From contig PWIZ01000176.1 in the NCBI GenBank assembly GCA_003560175.1, forward strand, positions 1 through 9,118: a stretch of DNA of 9,118 bases, read 5' to 3'. Shown piece by piece: positions 1 through 7,639 of the stretch. The notes under the pieces are model-generated. The model was not told the DNA's origin. It did not search any database and saw only the letters and a list, made by a program, of their open reading frames with translations. A program made the position numbers and the translations under genes. Each line of letters opens with the position of its first letter. Within the stretch, counting starts at the first letter, position 1. Source of the stretch: Halomonas sp. Its GTDB lineage: Bacteria; Pseudomonadota; Gammaproteobacteria; Pseudomonadales; Halomonadaceae.

Positions 1-38
1 CGCCAGCGCTGCTGGCGGTTCAACTTGCGTTTGGTCAT
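1..38 (-). CDS. rsgA: RsgA, ribosome small-subunit maturation GTPase (partial, N-terminus only)
   Basis: Only the first 12 codons plus two bases lie in the window, read leftwards from an ATG whose complement is CAT at 36-38. The peptide starts [12 protein letters not shown], which resembles the basic start of Pseudomonas-type RsgA proteins (MAKRxLNRRQxWRI). RsgA is a circularly permuted GTPase that assists late 30S ribosomal subunit maturation; none of its GTPase or zinc-binding domains can be seen here. Divergence from orn is the arrangement known in E. coli and pseudomonads, and this supports the call as much as the short peptide does. No strong Shine-Dalgarno sequence precedes the ATG. The identification rests on a very short stretch plus synteny. 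Confidence 0.7.
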   Translation of the reverse strand, partial: MTKRKLNRQQRW

Positions 39-53
39 GGCGGCCCGAAGCTC

Positions 54-80
54 GTTACAATGGAGTGTATTGTACTCACC
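54..80. promoter_or_regulatory. Candidate divergent rsgA/orn promoter region with inverted TACAAT repeat
   Basis: A perfect inverted repeat, TACAAT (56-61), 7 bases, ATTGTA (69-74), sits in the short gap between the divergent rsgA and orn starts. TACAAT differs from the sigma70 -10 consensus by one base and appears in this form on both strands, so each arm could be the -10 of one gene. On the minus strand GCGACA (98-93) is a 4/6 match to the -35 at 18 bp spacing. The plus-strand -35 is poor. The repeat is observed; promoter function is inferred. Confidence 0.35.
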
Positions 81-120
81 CAGGGCGCCCGCTGTCGCGA
101 GCCGCCACCAAGGAACCCTA

Positions 121-714
121 ATGAGCAAGAGCAACGAACCCCAGGATCCACGCAAGAACCGCCTGGTATGGATCGACCTGGAGATGACCGGGCTCGACCC
201 GAACCGTGAGCGGATCATCGAGGTGGCCACCCTGGTCACGGACGCCGAACTCAACGTCGTCGCCGAGGGCCCGATGATCGCGGTCAAACAGCCAGACGGC
301 CTGCTCGACGCCATGGACGAGTGGTGCACCAAGACCCATGGCGAGTCCGGCCTGACCGCTCGGGTCAAGGCGAGTGCGATCGATACCGCAAAGGCCGAGC
401 GGCAGACGCTCGCCTTCCTGAGTGAGCACGTGGAGCCCGGCACCTCGCCCATGTGCGGCAACAGCGTCCACCAGGACCGTCGCTTCCTGGAGCGGGAAAT
501 GCCCGAGCTGCTGGCCTTCTTCCACTACCGCAACCTGGATGTCTCCACCCTCAAGGAGCTGGCTAAGCGCTGGAACCCCGGCGCCATGGCGGGCTTCCAC
601 AAGCGCAACGTGCACCTGGCCATGGACGACATCAAGGAGTCTATCGCGGAGCTGGCCCACTATCGTGGCACTTTCCTGCGCCTGCCAGGGCAGTGGAGCG
701 ACGAGGAGGAATGA
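121..714 (+). CDS. orn: Oligoribonuclease (DEDDh 3'-to-5' exoribonuclease)
   Basis: Orn is the cytoplasmic exonuclease that degrades very short RNAs (mainly dinucleotides, including pGpG from cyclic-di-GMP turnover) to mononucleotides. The 197-residue protein is close to the usual family length of about 180. The DEDDh active site is complete: [10 protein letters not shown] gives D19 and E21, [11 protein letters not shown] gives D119, and the [13 protein letters not shown] segment gives H165 and D170. All are offset by seven from the E. coli residues. The ATG at 121 is chosen because AAGGA lies just upstream (109-113) and the family similarity starts soon after. An in-frame ATG at 25 would overlap rsgA and add 32 residues unlike Orn. 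It diverges from rsgA and converges with queG. The C-terminus is short and acidic (SDEEE). Nothing suggests damage. Confidence 0.97.
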   Translation: MSKSNEPQDPRKNRLVWIDLEMTGLDPNRERIIEVATLVTDAELNVVAEGPMIAVKQPDGLLDAMDEWCTKTHGESGLTARVKASAIDTAKAERQTLAFLSEHVEPGTSPMCGNSVHQDRRFLEREMPELLAFFHYRNLDVSTLKELAKRWNPGAMAGFHKRNVHLAMDDIKESIAELAHYRGTFLRLPGQWSDEEE

Positions 715-733
715 TCGGGCTTCGCCGGGAGTT

Positions 734-804
734 GTAGGAGCCGGATTTATCCGGCGATTGGCGACGGAAGGCGCCCCTGATCGCGCGATAAATCGCGCTC
801 CTAC
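734..804. repeat. REP/BIME-like palindromic element between orn and queG
   Basis: GTAGGAGC (734-741) and its exact complement GCTCCTAC (797-804) bracket two perfect hairpins: CCGGAT-TT-ATCCGG (741-754) and GCGCGAT-AA-ATCGCGC (783-798). The GTAGGAGC...GCTCCTAC frame and the 'GGATTTATCC' / 'GATAAATC' loops resemble REP-type elements common in pseudomonads and Halomonas, though no second copy is in this window. The element fills the gap between two convergent genes, where its hairpins could help end transcription or stabilise 3' ends. Neither hairpin has a U-tract, so it is not a standard intrinsic terminator. The right edge contains the queG stop codon (801-803). Confidence 0.8.
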
Positions 805-1904
805 GGGCTCGTTGCAATCAGCCGCCGGCGCTTCTCCCGCTGGCGGGCCAGGGCCCAGCGTACATGCTCGCGGACCAGATCGGAGGGGTAGGGCAGCCGC
901 GCCCTGAGGGCGGCCTCCACCGCCTCGCTCCAGGGGGCGTTGCCCAGACCCACGGCGAGGTTGCGCAGCCAGCGCTCATAGCCAATGCGGCGGATCGGGC
1001 TGCCGGCGGTCTTCTCCAGAAACTCCTCCTCGCCCCAGGCGAACAGGGAGAGCAGGCTGGCGCGATCCAGGTCGTGGCGTGGGGCGAAATCGGCTTCCTG
1101 AGTGGCACGGGTGAAGCGGGTGTAGGGGCAGACCAGCTGGCAGTCGTCGCAGCCGAACACCCGGTTGCCCATGGCCTCGCGATAGCGCTCCGGGATGGCC
1201 CCGAACAGTTCGATGGTGAGATAGGAGATGCAGGCTCGGGCGTCTACCACCCGATCCTCGACGATGGCCCCGGTGGGGCAGGCGGTGCGGCAGGCGCTGC
1301 AGCTGCCGCAGTGCTCCCCCTCGAAGGGGGCATCCATCGGCAGCGGCAGGTCGGTATAGAGCTCGCCCAGGAAGAATAGCGAACCGGCCTTCGGGTTGAG
1401 CAGCATGGCATTCTTGCCGAACCAGCCGAGCCCCGCCTTGCGCGCCAGGGCCCGCTCCATCACCGGGGCAGAGTCCACGAAGGCGCGGTAGCCGATGGGG
1501 CCCACCTCGGCTTCGATCCACTGGGCCAGGGTGGCCAGGCGCTTGCGCATCAGCTTGTGGTAGTCGCGCCCGGTGGCATAGCGTGAGACATAGGCGCGTT
1601 CGGGCTGGCCCAGCACCTTGGCGGTCTCGACCTCCGCGGGCAGATAATCGAGGCGCACGCTGATCACGCGAACGGTCCCCGGGACCAGCTCCGCGGGTCG
1701 GGTGCGTTTGGTACCGTGCTTGGCCATGAAGCCCATCTCGCCCTGGTGGCCGGCCGCCAGCCAGCGCGCCAGGCGTGGTTCCTCCTCGGTCAGGTCCACG
1801 TCGGTGATGCCGAGCTGCTGGAAGCCGAGCTCGCGCCCCCAGGTCTTGATGCGCTGAGCCAGTGAGTGGAGGTCGACGTCGGCGATGGCAGACGGGTCGG
1901 GCAT
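801..1904 (-). CDS. queG: Epoxyqueuosine reductase
   Basis: QueG is a cytoplasmic cobalamin- and iron-sulfur-dependent enzyme that reduces epoxyqueuosine to queuosine at the wobble base of GUN-anticodon tRNAs, the last step of the pathway. The 367-residue protein has the expected parts: an N-terminal cobalamin-binding reductase domain with FVDSAPVMER (D144 is the likely proton donor); a double [4Fe-4S] ferredoxin segment with C199, C202, C205, C209 and C225, C252, C255, C259; and a C-terminal HEAT-like helical part (about 300-355, including LVREHVRWAL). The ATG at 1904 is chosen because similarity starts right after it (LAQRIKTWGRELGFQQLGI). The frame stays open to an ATG at 1997, but that 31-residue extension is unlike the family and would be read through a perfect hairpin. 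No good Shine-Dalgarno precedes 1904. Its stop codon lies in the REP-like element. It diverges from nnr, as in E. coli. Confidence 0.96.
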   Translation of the reverse strand: MPDPSAIADVDLHSLAQRIKTWGRELGFQQLGITDVDLTEEEPRLARWLAAGHQGEMGFMAKHGTKRTRPAELVPGTVRVISVRLDYLPAEVETAKVLGQPERAYVSRYATGRDYHKLMRKRLATLAQWIEAEVGPIGYRAFVDSAPVMERALARKAGLGWFGKNAMLLNPKAGSLFFLGELYTDLPLPMDAPFEGEHCGSCSACRTACPTGAIVEDRVVDARACISYLTIELFGAIPERYREAMGNRVFGCDDCQLVCPYTRFTRATQEADFAPRHDLDRASLLSLFAWGEEEFLEKTAGSPIRRIGYERWLRNLAVGLGNAPWSEAVEAALRARLPYPSDLVREHVRWALARQREKRRRLIATSP

Positions 1905-1927
1905 GATCGCGAAAACACCGTGCAGGG

Positions 1928-1951
1928 GGCTCGCGCCTCTTGGCGCGAGCC
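1928..1951. repeat. Perfect 10-bp-arm hairpin in the queG leader
   Basis: GGCTCGCGCC (1928-1937), loop TCTT, GGCGCGAGCC (1942-1951): a perfect inverted repeat of ten G/C-rich pairs with a 4-base loop. It lies 23 bases upstream of the chosen queG ATG, so it would fold in the queG mRNA leader if transcription starts beyond it. There is no T-run on either strand, so it is not a typical intrinsic terminator. Its function is unknown; it could be mRNA stabilisation, attenuation, or insulation between the two divergent units. Confidence 0.75.
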
Positions 1952-1957
1952 GGGAAG

Positions 1958-1995
1958 GCTTTACACTGTCGTGAGTTAACTCGCCATGGTAAAGC
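1958..1995. promoter_or_regulatory. Nested inverted repeats in the queG/nnr divergent promoter region
   Basis: GCTTTAC (1958-1964) and GTAAAGC (1989-1995) are perfect 7-base inverted arms. Inside them, one base off centre, is the 10-bp palindrome GAGTTAACTC (1973-1982). On the plus strand TTTACA (1960-1965) matches the sigma70 -35 in 5 of 6 positions, but I see no convincing -10 at the right spacing in either direction. The symmetry suits a divergent promoter or operator. The repeats are observed; the regulatory role is a guess. Confidence 0.35.
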
Positions 1996-2017
1996 ATTGC
2001 CCTTCGGGAGACACCGC

Positions 2018-3565
2018 ATGACCGCTGACAGCGCCCCCCTTGCGCCGCCGCTGACCCCCCTCTACCGCGCCGAGCAGGTAGGTGAGCTCGACCGGCGCAC
2101 CATTGCCGGTGGCATCGAGGGCTTCGCCCTGATGCAGCGTGCCAGTGCCGCTGCGTGGCAGGTGCTGCGCGAGCGCTGGCCCGGGGCCCGCTCGCTGACG
2201 GTGCTGTGCGGCGCCGGCAACAACGGCGGCGATGGCCATGTGCTGGCCGCCATGGCCGCCGCCGAGGGGTTGGTCGTGCAGCGTATCCTGCTCAAGGGCA
2301 TCGATGAGCTGGCGGGGGATGCCCGCCTGGCCGCCGACATGGCCACGGCCGCCGGCGTTGGTGCCGAGCCCTGGGGGGCGGGCGTGTCGCTGGAGGGCGA
2401 GCTGGTGGTGGATGCCCTGCTCGGCACGGGGCTTGCTGGCGAAGTGCGCGGCGCCTTCCGCGAGGCCATCGCCGTCATCAATGCCAGCGCGCGTCCCGTG
2501 CTGGCCATCGATATTCCCTCGGGACTGCATGCCGATACCGGCGCGGTGCTGGGGAAGGCCGTGCGTGCCACGGCGACGGTAACCTTTATTGGCGACAAGC
2601 TGGGGCTGCATACCGGTGCGGCGGCGGATCACGTCGGCGAGCTCGTTTTTTGCCCCCTTGGCGTGGATGCCGGTGCCGAGGCGGATCTCGCCCCGGCGGC
2701 AGCGTTGCTGGATGAACGGCTGATTGCCGCCTGGTTGCCGCCGCGAGCGCGTACGACCCACAAGGGCGACTGCGGCCATGCGCTGATTCTCGGCGGGGCG
2801 CCGGGCTTCGGCGGGGCGGCCTTGCTCGCCGCCGAGGCCTGTGCGCGGTTGGGGGCCGGCAAGGTGAGCCTGGCCACTGCGCCGGAACACGTTGTTGCCA
2901 GCCTGGTGCGCCGTCCCGAGGTGATGGTCCACGGCGTGCGCGGCGCCGCCGATCTTGGCGAGCTTCCCGGGCTTGTCGATGTGCTGGTGGTGGGGCCAGG
3001 GCTGGGCCAGGGCAGTTGGGGGCAGGCCATGCTCCAGGCGGCCCTGGACGCCGGCCGGCCGCTGGTGGTGGACGCCGATGGCCTCAACCTGCTGGCGACC
3101 CGCTTCCCCGAGACGCACAGGGCCGATGTGCGCCGCGACGGCTGGATCCTCACGCCGCATCCGGGAGAGGCCGCCCGGCTGCTCGGTTGGTCGGCTGCCG
3201 AGGTGGAGGCGGATCGCCCCGCCGCGGCGCTAGCGCTGCGCGAGCGCTGGGGCGGGGTAGTGGTGCTCAAGGGCGCCGGGACCCTGGTGGTGGGCCCCTC
3301 GGGGCTCGTTGTCTGCCCTTTCGGCAACCCCGGTATGGCCAGCGGTGGAATGGGCGATGCGCTCTCCGGCATGCTGGGCGCCCTGCTGGCCCAGGGCGTG
3401 CCGCTGGAAGTCGCCGCCTGGCTGGGGGTGCTGGTGCACGCCCGGGCCGCCGACCTGGCGGCCCGCAACGCCGGGGAGCGTGGTCTGCTGGCCGGTGATC
3501 TGGCATCCTATGCGCGAATTCTGGTCAATCTGACGATGGGCGGGGACGATGCTGCTGCGACTTGA
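2018..3565 (+). CDS. nnr: Bifunctional NAD(P)H-hydrate repair enzyme (epimerase + ADP/ATP-dependent dehydratase)
   Basis: This 515-residue cytoplasmic enzyme repairs hydrated NAD(P)H. The N-terminal YjeF_N domain (about 15-215) epimerises R/S-NAD(P)HX and the C-terminal ribokinase-like domain (about 245-505) dehydrates it back to NAD(P)H at the cost of ADP or ATP. N-domain signs: CGAGNNGGDGHVLA (64-77), VDALLGTGL (131-139), AIDIPSGLHADTGAVLG (163-179) and FIGDKLGLHTG (190-200). C-domain signs: THKGDCGHALILGG (247-260), VGPGLG (325-330), VVDADGLNLL (350-359), LTPHPGE (378-384), LKGAGT (417-422), and GNPGMASGGMGDALSG (436-451) with the likely catalytic D446. The ATG at 2018 has GGGAG (2006-2010) seven bases before it; longer in-frame starts reach back into the queG/nnr regulatory region and are unlikely. 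It is the first gene of the plus-strand run and overlaps tsaE by 17 nt. Confidence 0.96.
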   Translation: MTADSAPLAPPLTPLYRAEQVGELDRRTIAGGIEGFALMQRASAAAWQVLRERWPGARSLTVLCGAGNNGGDGHVLAAMAAAEGLVVQRILLKGIDELAGDARLAADMATAAGVGAEPWGAGVSLEGELVVDALLGTGLAGEVRGAFREAIAVINASARPVLAIDIPSGLHADTGAVLGKAVRATATVTFIGDKLGLHTGAAADHVGELVFCPLGVDAGAEADLAPAAALLDERLIAAWLPPRARTTHKGDCGHALILGGAPGFGGAALLAAEACARLGAGKVSLATAPEHVVASLVRRPEVMVHGVRGAADLGELPGLVDVLVVGPGLGQGSWGQAMLQAALDAGRPLVVDADGLNLLATRFPETHRADVRRDGWILTPHPGEAARLLGWSAAEVEADRPAAALALRERWGGVVVLKGAGTLVVGPSGLVVCPFGNPGMASGGMGDALSGMLGALLAQGVPLEVAAWLGVLVHARAADLAARNAGERGLLAGDLASYARILVNLTMGGDDAAAT

Positions 3566-4067
3566 TGATGAAGCTCGCCAGGTGGCTCTGGGCGAATGCC
3601 TGGGGCGAGCCCTGGAGGGGTGTGGGCTGGTCTATCTCGAGGGTGAGCTGGGCGCCGGCAAGACCACCCTGGCTCGCGGCGTGCTGCGTGCCTACGGCCA
3701 CCGGGGGGCGGTGAAGAGTCCCACCTATACGCTGGTGGAGCCCTATGAGCTGGACGATGTTCGGATTCACCACTTCGATCTCTATCGGCTCGGCGACCCG
3801 GAGGAGCTCGAGTTCATCGGTGGTCGCGATCTGCTGGCCGGGGATGCCCTGTGCCTCATCGAATGGCCCGCCCGCGGCGAGGGCTGGCTGCCCGAGCCCG
3901 ACCTGCGCATATGCCTGGTGCTGGCTGGGACGGGGCGCGAGGCTCGGCTTGAGGCCCGGAGCCCCCGGGGCGAGCAGCTGCTGACCAGGCTTGCGGCCAT
4001 GCCCGAGCTTGCCGCCTGTCGCCTGATGGACCCCGACAATGCTAGGGAGGGTGAGGCAGCACGATGA
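3549..4067 (+). CDS. tsaE: TsaE, ATPase for tRNA t6A37 threonylcarbamoylation
   Basis: TsaE is the P-loop ATPase that works with TsaB and TsaD to place the t6A modification on A37 of ANN-decoding tRNAs. It is normally essential in bacteria and acts in the cytoplasm. In the 172-residue protein the Walker A motif is GELGAGKTT (32-40, K38). It is followed by KSPTYTLVEPY (56-66), HHFDLYRL (74-81, D77) and the family signature LIEWP (103-107, E105). It is slightly longer than the E. coli protein because of a C-terminal tail of about 20 residues that looks unstructured. The ATG at 3549 lies inside the end of nnr (17-nt overlap), and the stop shares ATGA with the amiB start, so translation is probably coupled in both directions. 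Confidence 0.96.
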   Translation: MLLRLDDEARQVALGECLGRALEGCGLVYLEGELGAGKTTLARGVLRAYGHRGAVKSPTYTLVEPYELDDVRIHHFDLYRLGDPEELEFIGGRDLLAGDALCLIEWPARGEGWLPEPDLRICLVLAGTGREARLEARSPRGEQLLTRLAAMPELAACRLMDPDNAREGEAAR

Positions 4068-5509
4068 TCAAGTGGCTCACTCGCGGCCTAATGGCCGCCA
4101 CTCTGTTATGGCTTCCCCTGGCGAGCCTTCAGGCCGCCGAGGTGGAGAGCGTGCGCCTGTGGGCGGCGCCGGACCACGCTCGTCTGGTATTTGATCTCGC
4201 CTCGCCGACCCAGGCCAATATCTTTGCGCTCGACAACCCACGGCGCCTGGTAATCGATCTGGATGACAGCAGCATGGCCGCGGATCTGGCCAGCATCGAC
4301 CTCACCGGCAGCGCCATCAGCCGGTTACGCACCGGGGTTCGCGACGGCAACGGGCTGCGCGTGGTGCTTGAACTCGAGCGTGAGGTGGAGCCCCGCCACT
4401 TCACCCTGGCACCCAATGACCAGTATGGCCACCGCCTGGTGGTGGATCTCGAGTATCCGGGCGAGAGCGCCGTTCAGGACCCCATCGATCCCATCGAGGC
4501 AATGATCCGCGAGCAGGAGATCGCTGCCAACCGCGCCCGAGTCACGTCGGGCGGCGTGCCGGAAGAGGTGGCGCCGGAGCCGGCGGTGGCCCTGCAGCAG
4601 GCCCGGCCCCACCCCCGGCGCGACATCATCATCGCCATCGATCCTGGCCATGGCGGCGAGGATCCCGGGGCCATCGGCCCCGGCGGCACCCGCGAGAAGG
4701 ACGTGGTGATGGAGATCTCCCGGCGCCTGCAGCGGCTGGTGGACGATGCCGAGGGCTTCCGCGCGGTGATGATCCGTGACGGCGATTACTACATTGGCCT
4801 GCGTCAGCGCACCCAGATCGCCCGCGACCAGAAGGCCGACTTCTTCGTCTCCATCCACGCCGACGCTTTCTCCAGCCCGCGTCCCAACGGCAGTTCGGTC
4901 TATGCGCTCTCCCAGCGCGGCGCTACCTCCGAGACCGCCCAGTGGCTGGCGGCCAGTGAGAACCGCGCCGATCTGATCGGTGGCGTCGATGGCAACCTCT
5001 CTCTCAGGGACAAGGACGAGGTGCTGCGCGGCGTGCTGCTCGACCTGACCATGACCGCCACCCTCAACGATTCCCTCTCCATCGGTGGTCAGGTGCTCGA
5101 TCAGCTGGGGCGCGTCAATCGGCTGCATCGTAATCGGGTGGAGCAGGCCGGCTTCATGGTGCTCAAGTCGCCGGATATCCCGTCGCTGCTGATCGAGACC
5201 GGTTTCATCTCCAACCCGGAGGAGGAGCGCCGGCTGCGCGACTCAAGCCATCAGCAGGGCTTGGCCCGGGCGATCTTCTCGGGACTGCAGGATCACTTCC
5301 GTCGCAATCCGCCGCCGGCCAGCCTGCTGGCCTGGCAGCGCGACAACAACCGCAATACCGGCGGTAACGAGTACCGTATTCAGCCCGGCGATACGCTCTC
5401 GCAGATTGCCGTCCGACATAATGTCTCCACGGATCGACTCAAGCAGGCCAACGAGCTCAACGGCGACGTGATCCGGGTGGGGCAGGTGCTGCGGATACCC
5501 CGTTCCTGA
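4064..5509 (+). CDS. amiB: N-acetylmuramoyl-L-alanine amidase, AmiB type, with AMIN and LysM domains
   Basis: AmiB is a periplasmic zinc amidase that cuts the amide bond between MurNAc and L-Ala in peptidoglycan, splitting septal wall at cell division under control of EnvC-type activators. The 481-residue precursor has a signal peptide (basic MIKWLTR, hydrophobic core, likely cleavage after LQA at residue 24), an AMIN targeting domain (about 26-130), a linker (135-185), an Amidase_3 domain (about 187-412) and one C-terminal LysM (about 436-479, YRIQPGDTLSQIA...GQVLRIP). Zinc ligands are H196 (DPGHGGEDPGA), E211 and H265 (VSIHADA); the catalytic glutamate is E378 (LIETGFISN). Residues about 310-345 (LSLRDKDEVLRGVLLDL...) match the autoinhibitory helix region of AmiB/AmiC. 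The ATG overlaps the tsaE stop, with GAGG at 4053-4056 as ribosome-binding site. A 149-nt gap follows. Confidence 0.96.
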   Translation: MIKWLTRGLMAATLLWLPLASLQAAEVESVRLWAAPDHARLVFDLASPTQANIFALDNPRRLVIDLDDSSMAADLASIDLTGSAISRLRTGVRDGNGLRVVLELEREVEPRHFTLAPNDQYGHRLVVDLEYPGESAVQDPIDPIEAMIREQEIAANRARVTSGGVPEEVAPEPAVALQQARPHPRRDIIIAIDPGHGGEDPGAIGPGGTREKDVVMEISRRLQRLVDDAEGFRAVMIRDGDYYIGLRQRTQIARDQKADFFVSIHADAFSSPRPNGSSVYALSQRGATSETAQWLAASENRADLIGGVDGNLSLRDKDEVLRGVLLDLTMTATLNDSLSIGGQVLDQLGRVNRLHRNRVEQAGFMVLKSPDIPSLLIETGFISNPEEERRLRDSSHQQGLARAIFSGLQDHFRRNPPPASLLAWQRDNNRNTGGNEYRIQPGDTLSQIAVRHNVSTDRLKQANELNGDVIRVGQVLRIPRS

Positions 5510-5522
5510 CCCCTTTGGGGAG

Positions 5523-5543
5523 CTGTAAGCTTTAAGCGATAAG
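5523..5543. repeat. Three degenerate CNNTAAG heptamers, inverted relative to the downstream array
   Basis: CTGTAAG, CTTTAAG and CGATAAG stand head to tail, each fitting CNNTAAG. The reverse complement of the downstream CTTACGG unit is CCGTAAG, which fits the same pattern, so these three look like diverged units in the opposite orientation. In RNA, CUGUAAG can pair fully with CUUACGG (one G-U pair); the other two pair imperfectly. A 37-bp unique segment (5544-5580) separates the two arrays. Confidence 0.7.
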
Positions 5544-5579
5544 AAAAACTTTGTGGCGAGGTTTGGTGGCAACATTCCA

Positions 5580-5643
<64 letters not shown>

Positions 5644-5650
5644 TTTTAGT

Positions 5651-5654
5651 GGAG
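5651..5654 (+). promoter_or_regulatory. mutL ribosome-binding site next to the heptamer array
   Basis: GGAG four bases before the mutL ATG is the only Shine-Dalgarno-like stretch there, and it lies seven bases after the last heptamer. The array is therefore close enough for leader folding or length change to affect initiation. This effect is inferred. Confidence 0.55.
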
Positions 5655-5658
5655 AGAT

Positions 5659-7635
5659 ATGTCTGAACAGCGTCGTATCCGGGTCCTCGACCCGCGGCTG
5701 GCCAACCAGATCGCCGCCGGCGAGGTGGTGGAGCGCCCCGCTTCGGTGGTCAAGGAGCTGATCGAGAACGCCATCGATGCCGGCAGCCGTCGCATCGAGG
5801 TAGAGCTCGAAGCCGGGGGAACACGCCTGATCCGCGTGCGCGACGACGGCAGCGGCATCGGCGAGGATGACCTGCCCCTGGCGCTGTCGCGCCACGCCAC
5901 CAGCAAGATCGTCTCCCTGGAGGAGCTCGAGGGGGTGGCGAGCCTGGGGTTCCGGGGCGAGGCCTTGGCCTCGATCAGCTCGGTGTCGCGTCTGGAACTG
6001 GTCTCCAACGCCGCCGAGGATCCCACCGCCGGCTGGCGGGTGGTTGCCGAGGGGCGCAACATGGAGTCGCGGGTCAGCCCGGCCCCCCATGCCCGGGGCA
6101 CCTCGGTGATGGTGCGCGACCTCTTCTTCAATACGCCGGCCCGGCGGAAGTTCCTGCGCATGGAGAAGACCGAGTTCGGTCACGTGGAGGAGGCCTTTCG
6201 TCGTCAGGCGCTCTCCCGCTTCGACATCGGCTGGACCCTGCGCCACAACCAGAAGACCCTCCACCAGCTGCGCCCCGGGGACGACCCGGTCTCCCGGGAG
6301 CGGCGCGTCGCCGCGCTGCTGGGCAAGGCGTTCCTGGAGAACGCCCTGCACCTGGATCTCGAGGCCTCGGGGCTGCGGCTGTGGGGCTGGGTAGGGCTGC
6401 CCACTCACTCCCGGGCCCAGGCCGATCAGCAGTACTTCTTCGTCAACGGCCGGGTGGTGCGCGATCGGCTGGTGGCCCACGCCGTGCGCCAGGCCTACCG
6501 CGATGTAATGTTCAGCGGCCGCCACCCGGTCTTCGTGCTCTACCTGGAAGTCGACCCGGCGGTGGTGGACGTCAACGTTCACCCCACCAAGCACGAGGTT
6601 CGCTTCCGCGACGGTCGCCTGGTCCATGACTTTCTCTTCTCCAGCCTGCATCGCGCCCTGGGTGAGGCGAGGGCCGGCCATTCGGGGGCCGGCCAACCGG
6701 TAGGTGACGCGGGCGAGGAGGAAGCCGCGGAGCCGGCGGCCGCCTCGGCCCAGGCAGGAGAGCCGACCGGGATCGAGGAGCGCTCCCCGCGCTGGCAGCA
6801 GCAGCCCATGGCGCTGCCGGGCCGTGACGAGGAGGGCAGCAAGGTGACGCCCGACAGGGTGCGGGCTTTTATGGAGGGCTATCGGGCGCTGCATCCCAGC
6901 CACGAGGAGAGCCTGCTCACGCCTCAGGTGGCGGCGCCGGTGTCCGGTGGGTCCGGGGTGGGAGGCGCCGCCGCCGGGGTGGCCCTGGCCGAGCGCCAGG
7001 CCGGGCGGGCCGGCCGCAGGCCGCCGCTGCCCGACGCCGACGATACCCGCGCACCGCCCCTGGGCTACGCCATCGCTCAGCTTCACGGCGTCTATATCCT
7101 CGCTCAGAGCGAGCGGGGCCTGATCCTGGTGGACATGCACGCCGCTCACGAGCGCATCGTCTACGAGCGCATGAAGACCCAGGTGCATGGCGGCAGGCTC
7201 GAGGCCCAGCCGCTGCTGGTGCCGGTGTCGCTAGCCGCCAGCCCTGCCGAGGTGGCCACCGCCGAGGCGGAGCGCGAGGCCTTCGCCCGTTTCGGTGTGG
7301 AACTCGATGTGGCCGGCCCCGAGACCCTGCTGGTGCGCCAGTTGCCGGTGCAGTTGAGCGACGCCGATGTGGAGCCGCTGATCCGTGAAATGCTCGGCGA
7401 TCTGGAGCGTTACGGCCGCTCCGATCGCCTCGAGGCCCACGTCAACGAGCTGCTCGCCACCATGGCCTGTCACGGCAGCGTACGCGCCAACCGCCAACTG
7501 ACCCAGGCGGAGATGAACGCCCTGCTGCGCGACATGGAACGCACCGAGCGCAGTGGTCAGTGTAACCACGGTCGCCCCACCTGGACCGAGATGAGCATGA
7601 AGGAGCTGGACCGGCTCTTTATGAGGGGGCAGTAG
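5659..7635 (+). CDS. mutL: DNA mismatch repair protein MutL, endonuclease type
   Basis: MutL links mismatch recognition by MutS to strand removal. The 658-residue protein has the N-terminal GHKL ATPase: [11 protein letters not shown] (32-42, with E33 and N37 equivalent to the E. coli catalytic residues), DDGSGIG (62-68), TSKI (81-84), GFRGEAL (97-103), [19 protein letters not shown] (147-165) and [14 protein letters not shown] (303-316). A low-complexity Ala/Gly/Glu linker spans about 335-465. The C-terminal dimerisation domain carries [12 protein letters not shown] (492-503), ACHGSVRAN (603-611), CNHGRPT (635-641) and a final FMR (654-656). These are the metal-binding motifs of the endonuclease class, unlike E. 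coli MutL, so a MutH-independent pathway is expected. QPLLVP (517-522) fits the beta-clamp-binding motif. The start has GGAG at 5651-5654. Upstream is the heptamer array; miaA follows after 4 nt. Confidence 0.98.
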   Translation: MSEQRRIRVLDPRLANQIAAGEVVERPASVVKELIENAIDAGSRRIEVELEAGGTRLIRVRDDGSGIGEDDLPLALSRHATSKIVSLEELEGVASLGFRGEALASISSVSRLELVSNAAEDPTAGWRVVAEGRNMESRVSPAPHARGTSVMVRDLFFNTPARRKFLRMEKTEFGHVEEAFRRQALSRFDIGWTLRHNQKTLHQLRPGDDPVSRERRVAALLGKAFLENALHLDLEASGLRLWGWVGLPTHSRAQADQQYFFVNGRVVRDRLVAHAVRQAYRDVMFSGRHPVFVLYLEVDPAVVDVNVHPTKHEVRFRDGRLVHDFLFSSLHRALGEARAGHSGAGQPVGDAGEEEAAEPAAASAQAGEPTGIEERSPRWQQQPMALPGRDEEGSKVTPDRVRAFMEGYRALHPSHEESLLTPQVAAPVSGGSGVGGAAAGVALAERQAGRAGRRPPLPDADDTRAPPLGYAIAQLHGVYILAQSERGLILVDMHAAHERIVYERMKTQVHGGRLEAQPLLVPVSLAASPAEVATAEAEREAFARFGVELDVAGPETLLVRQLPVQLSDADVEPLIREMLGDLERYGRSDRLEAHVNELLATMACHGSVRANRQLTQAEMNALLRDMERTERSGQCNHGRPTWTEMSMKELDRLFMRGQ

Positions 7636-7639
7636 TTCG

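Noticed and set aside
25..120. Upstream extension of orn to an ATG at 25
   Set aside because: It would overlap the rsgA start and the promoter region and adds 32 residues unlike Orn; the ATG at 121 has a good ribosome-binding site.
1958..1966. GGCTTTACACT looks like the lac promoter -35 region
   Set aside because: No acceptable -10 at 16-18 bp downstream; likely a chance match, kept only as part of the palindrome region.
1905..1997. Upstream extension of queG to an ATG at 1997
   Set aside because: The added residues are not QueG-like and would be encoded by the perfect hairpin and nested palindromes of the divergent region.
1976..3160. 394-residue open frame antisense to nnr
   Set aside because: Shadow of nnr in GC-rich DNA; no motif and biased composition.
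5510..5520. CCCC-TTT-GGGG as a terminator after amiB
   Set aside because: Only four pairs and no T-run follows; too weak to call, and mutL is normally co-transcribed with amiB.
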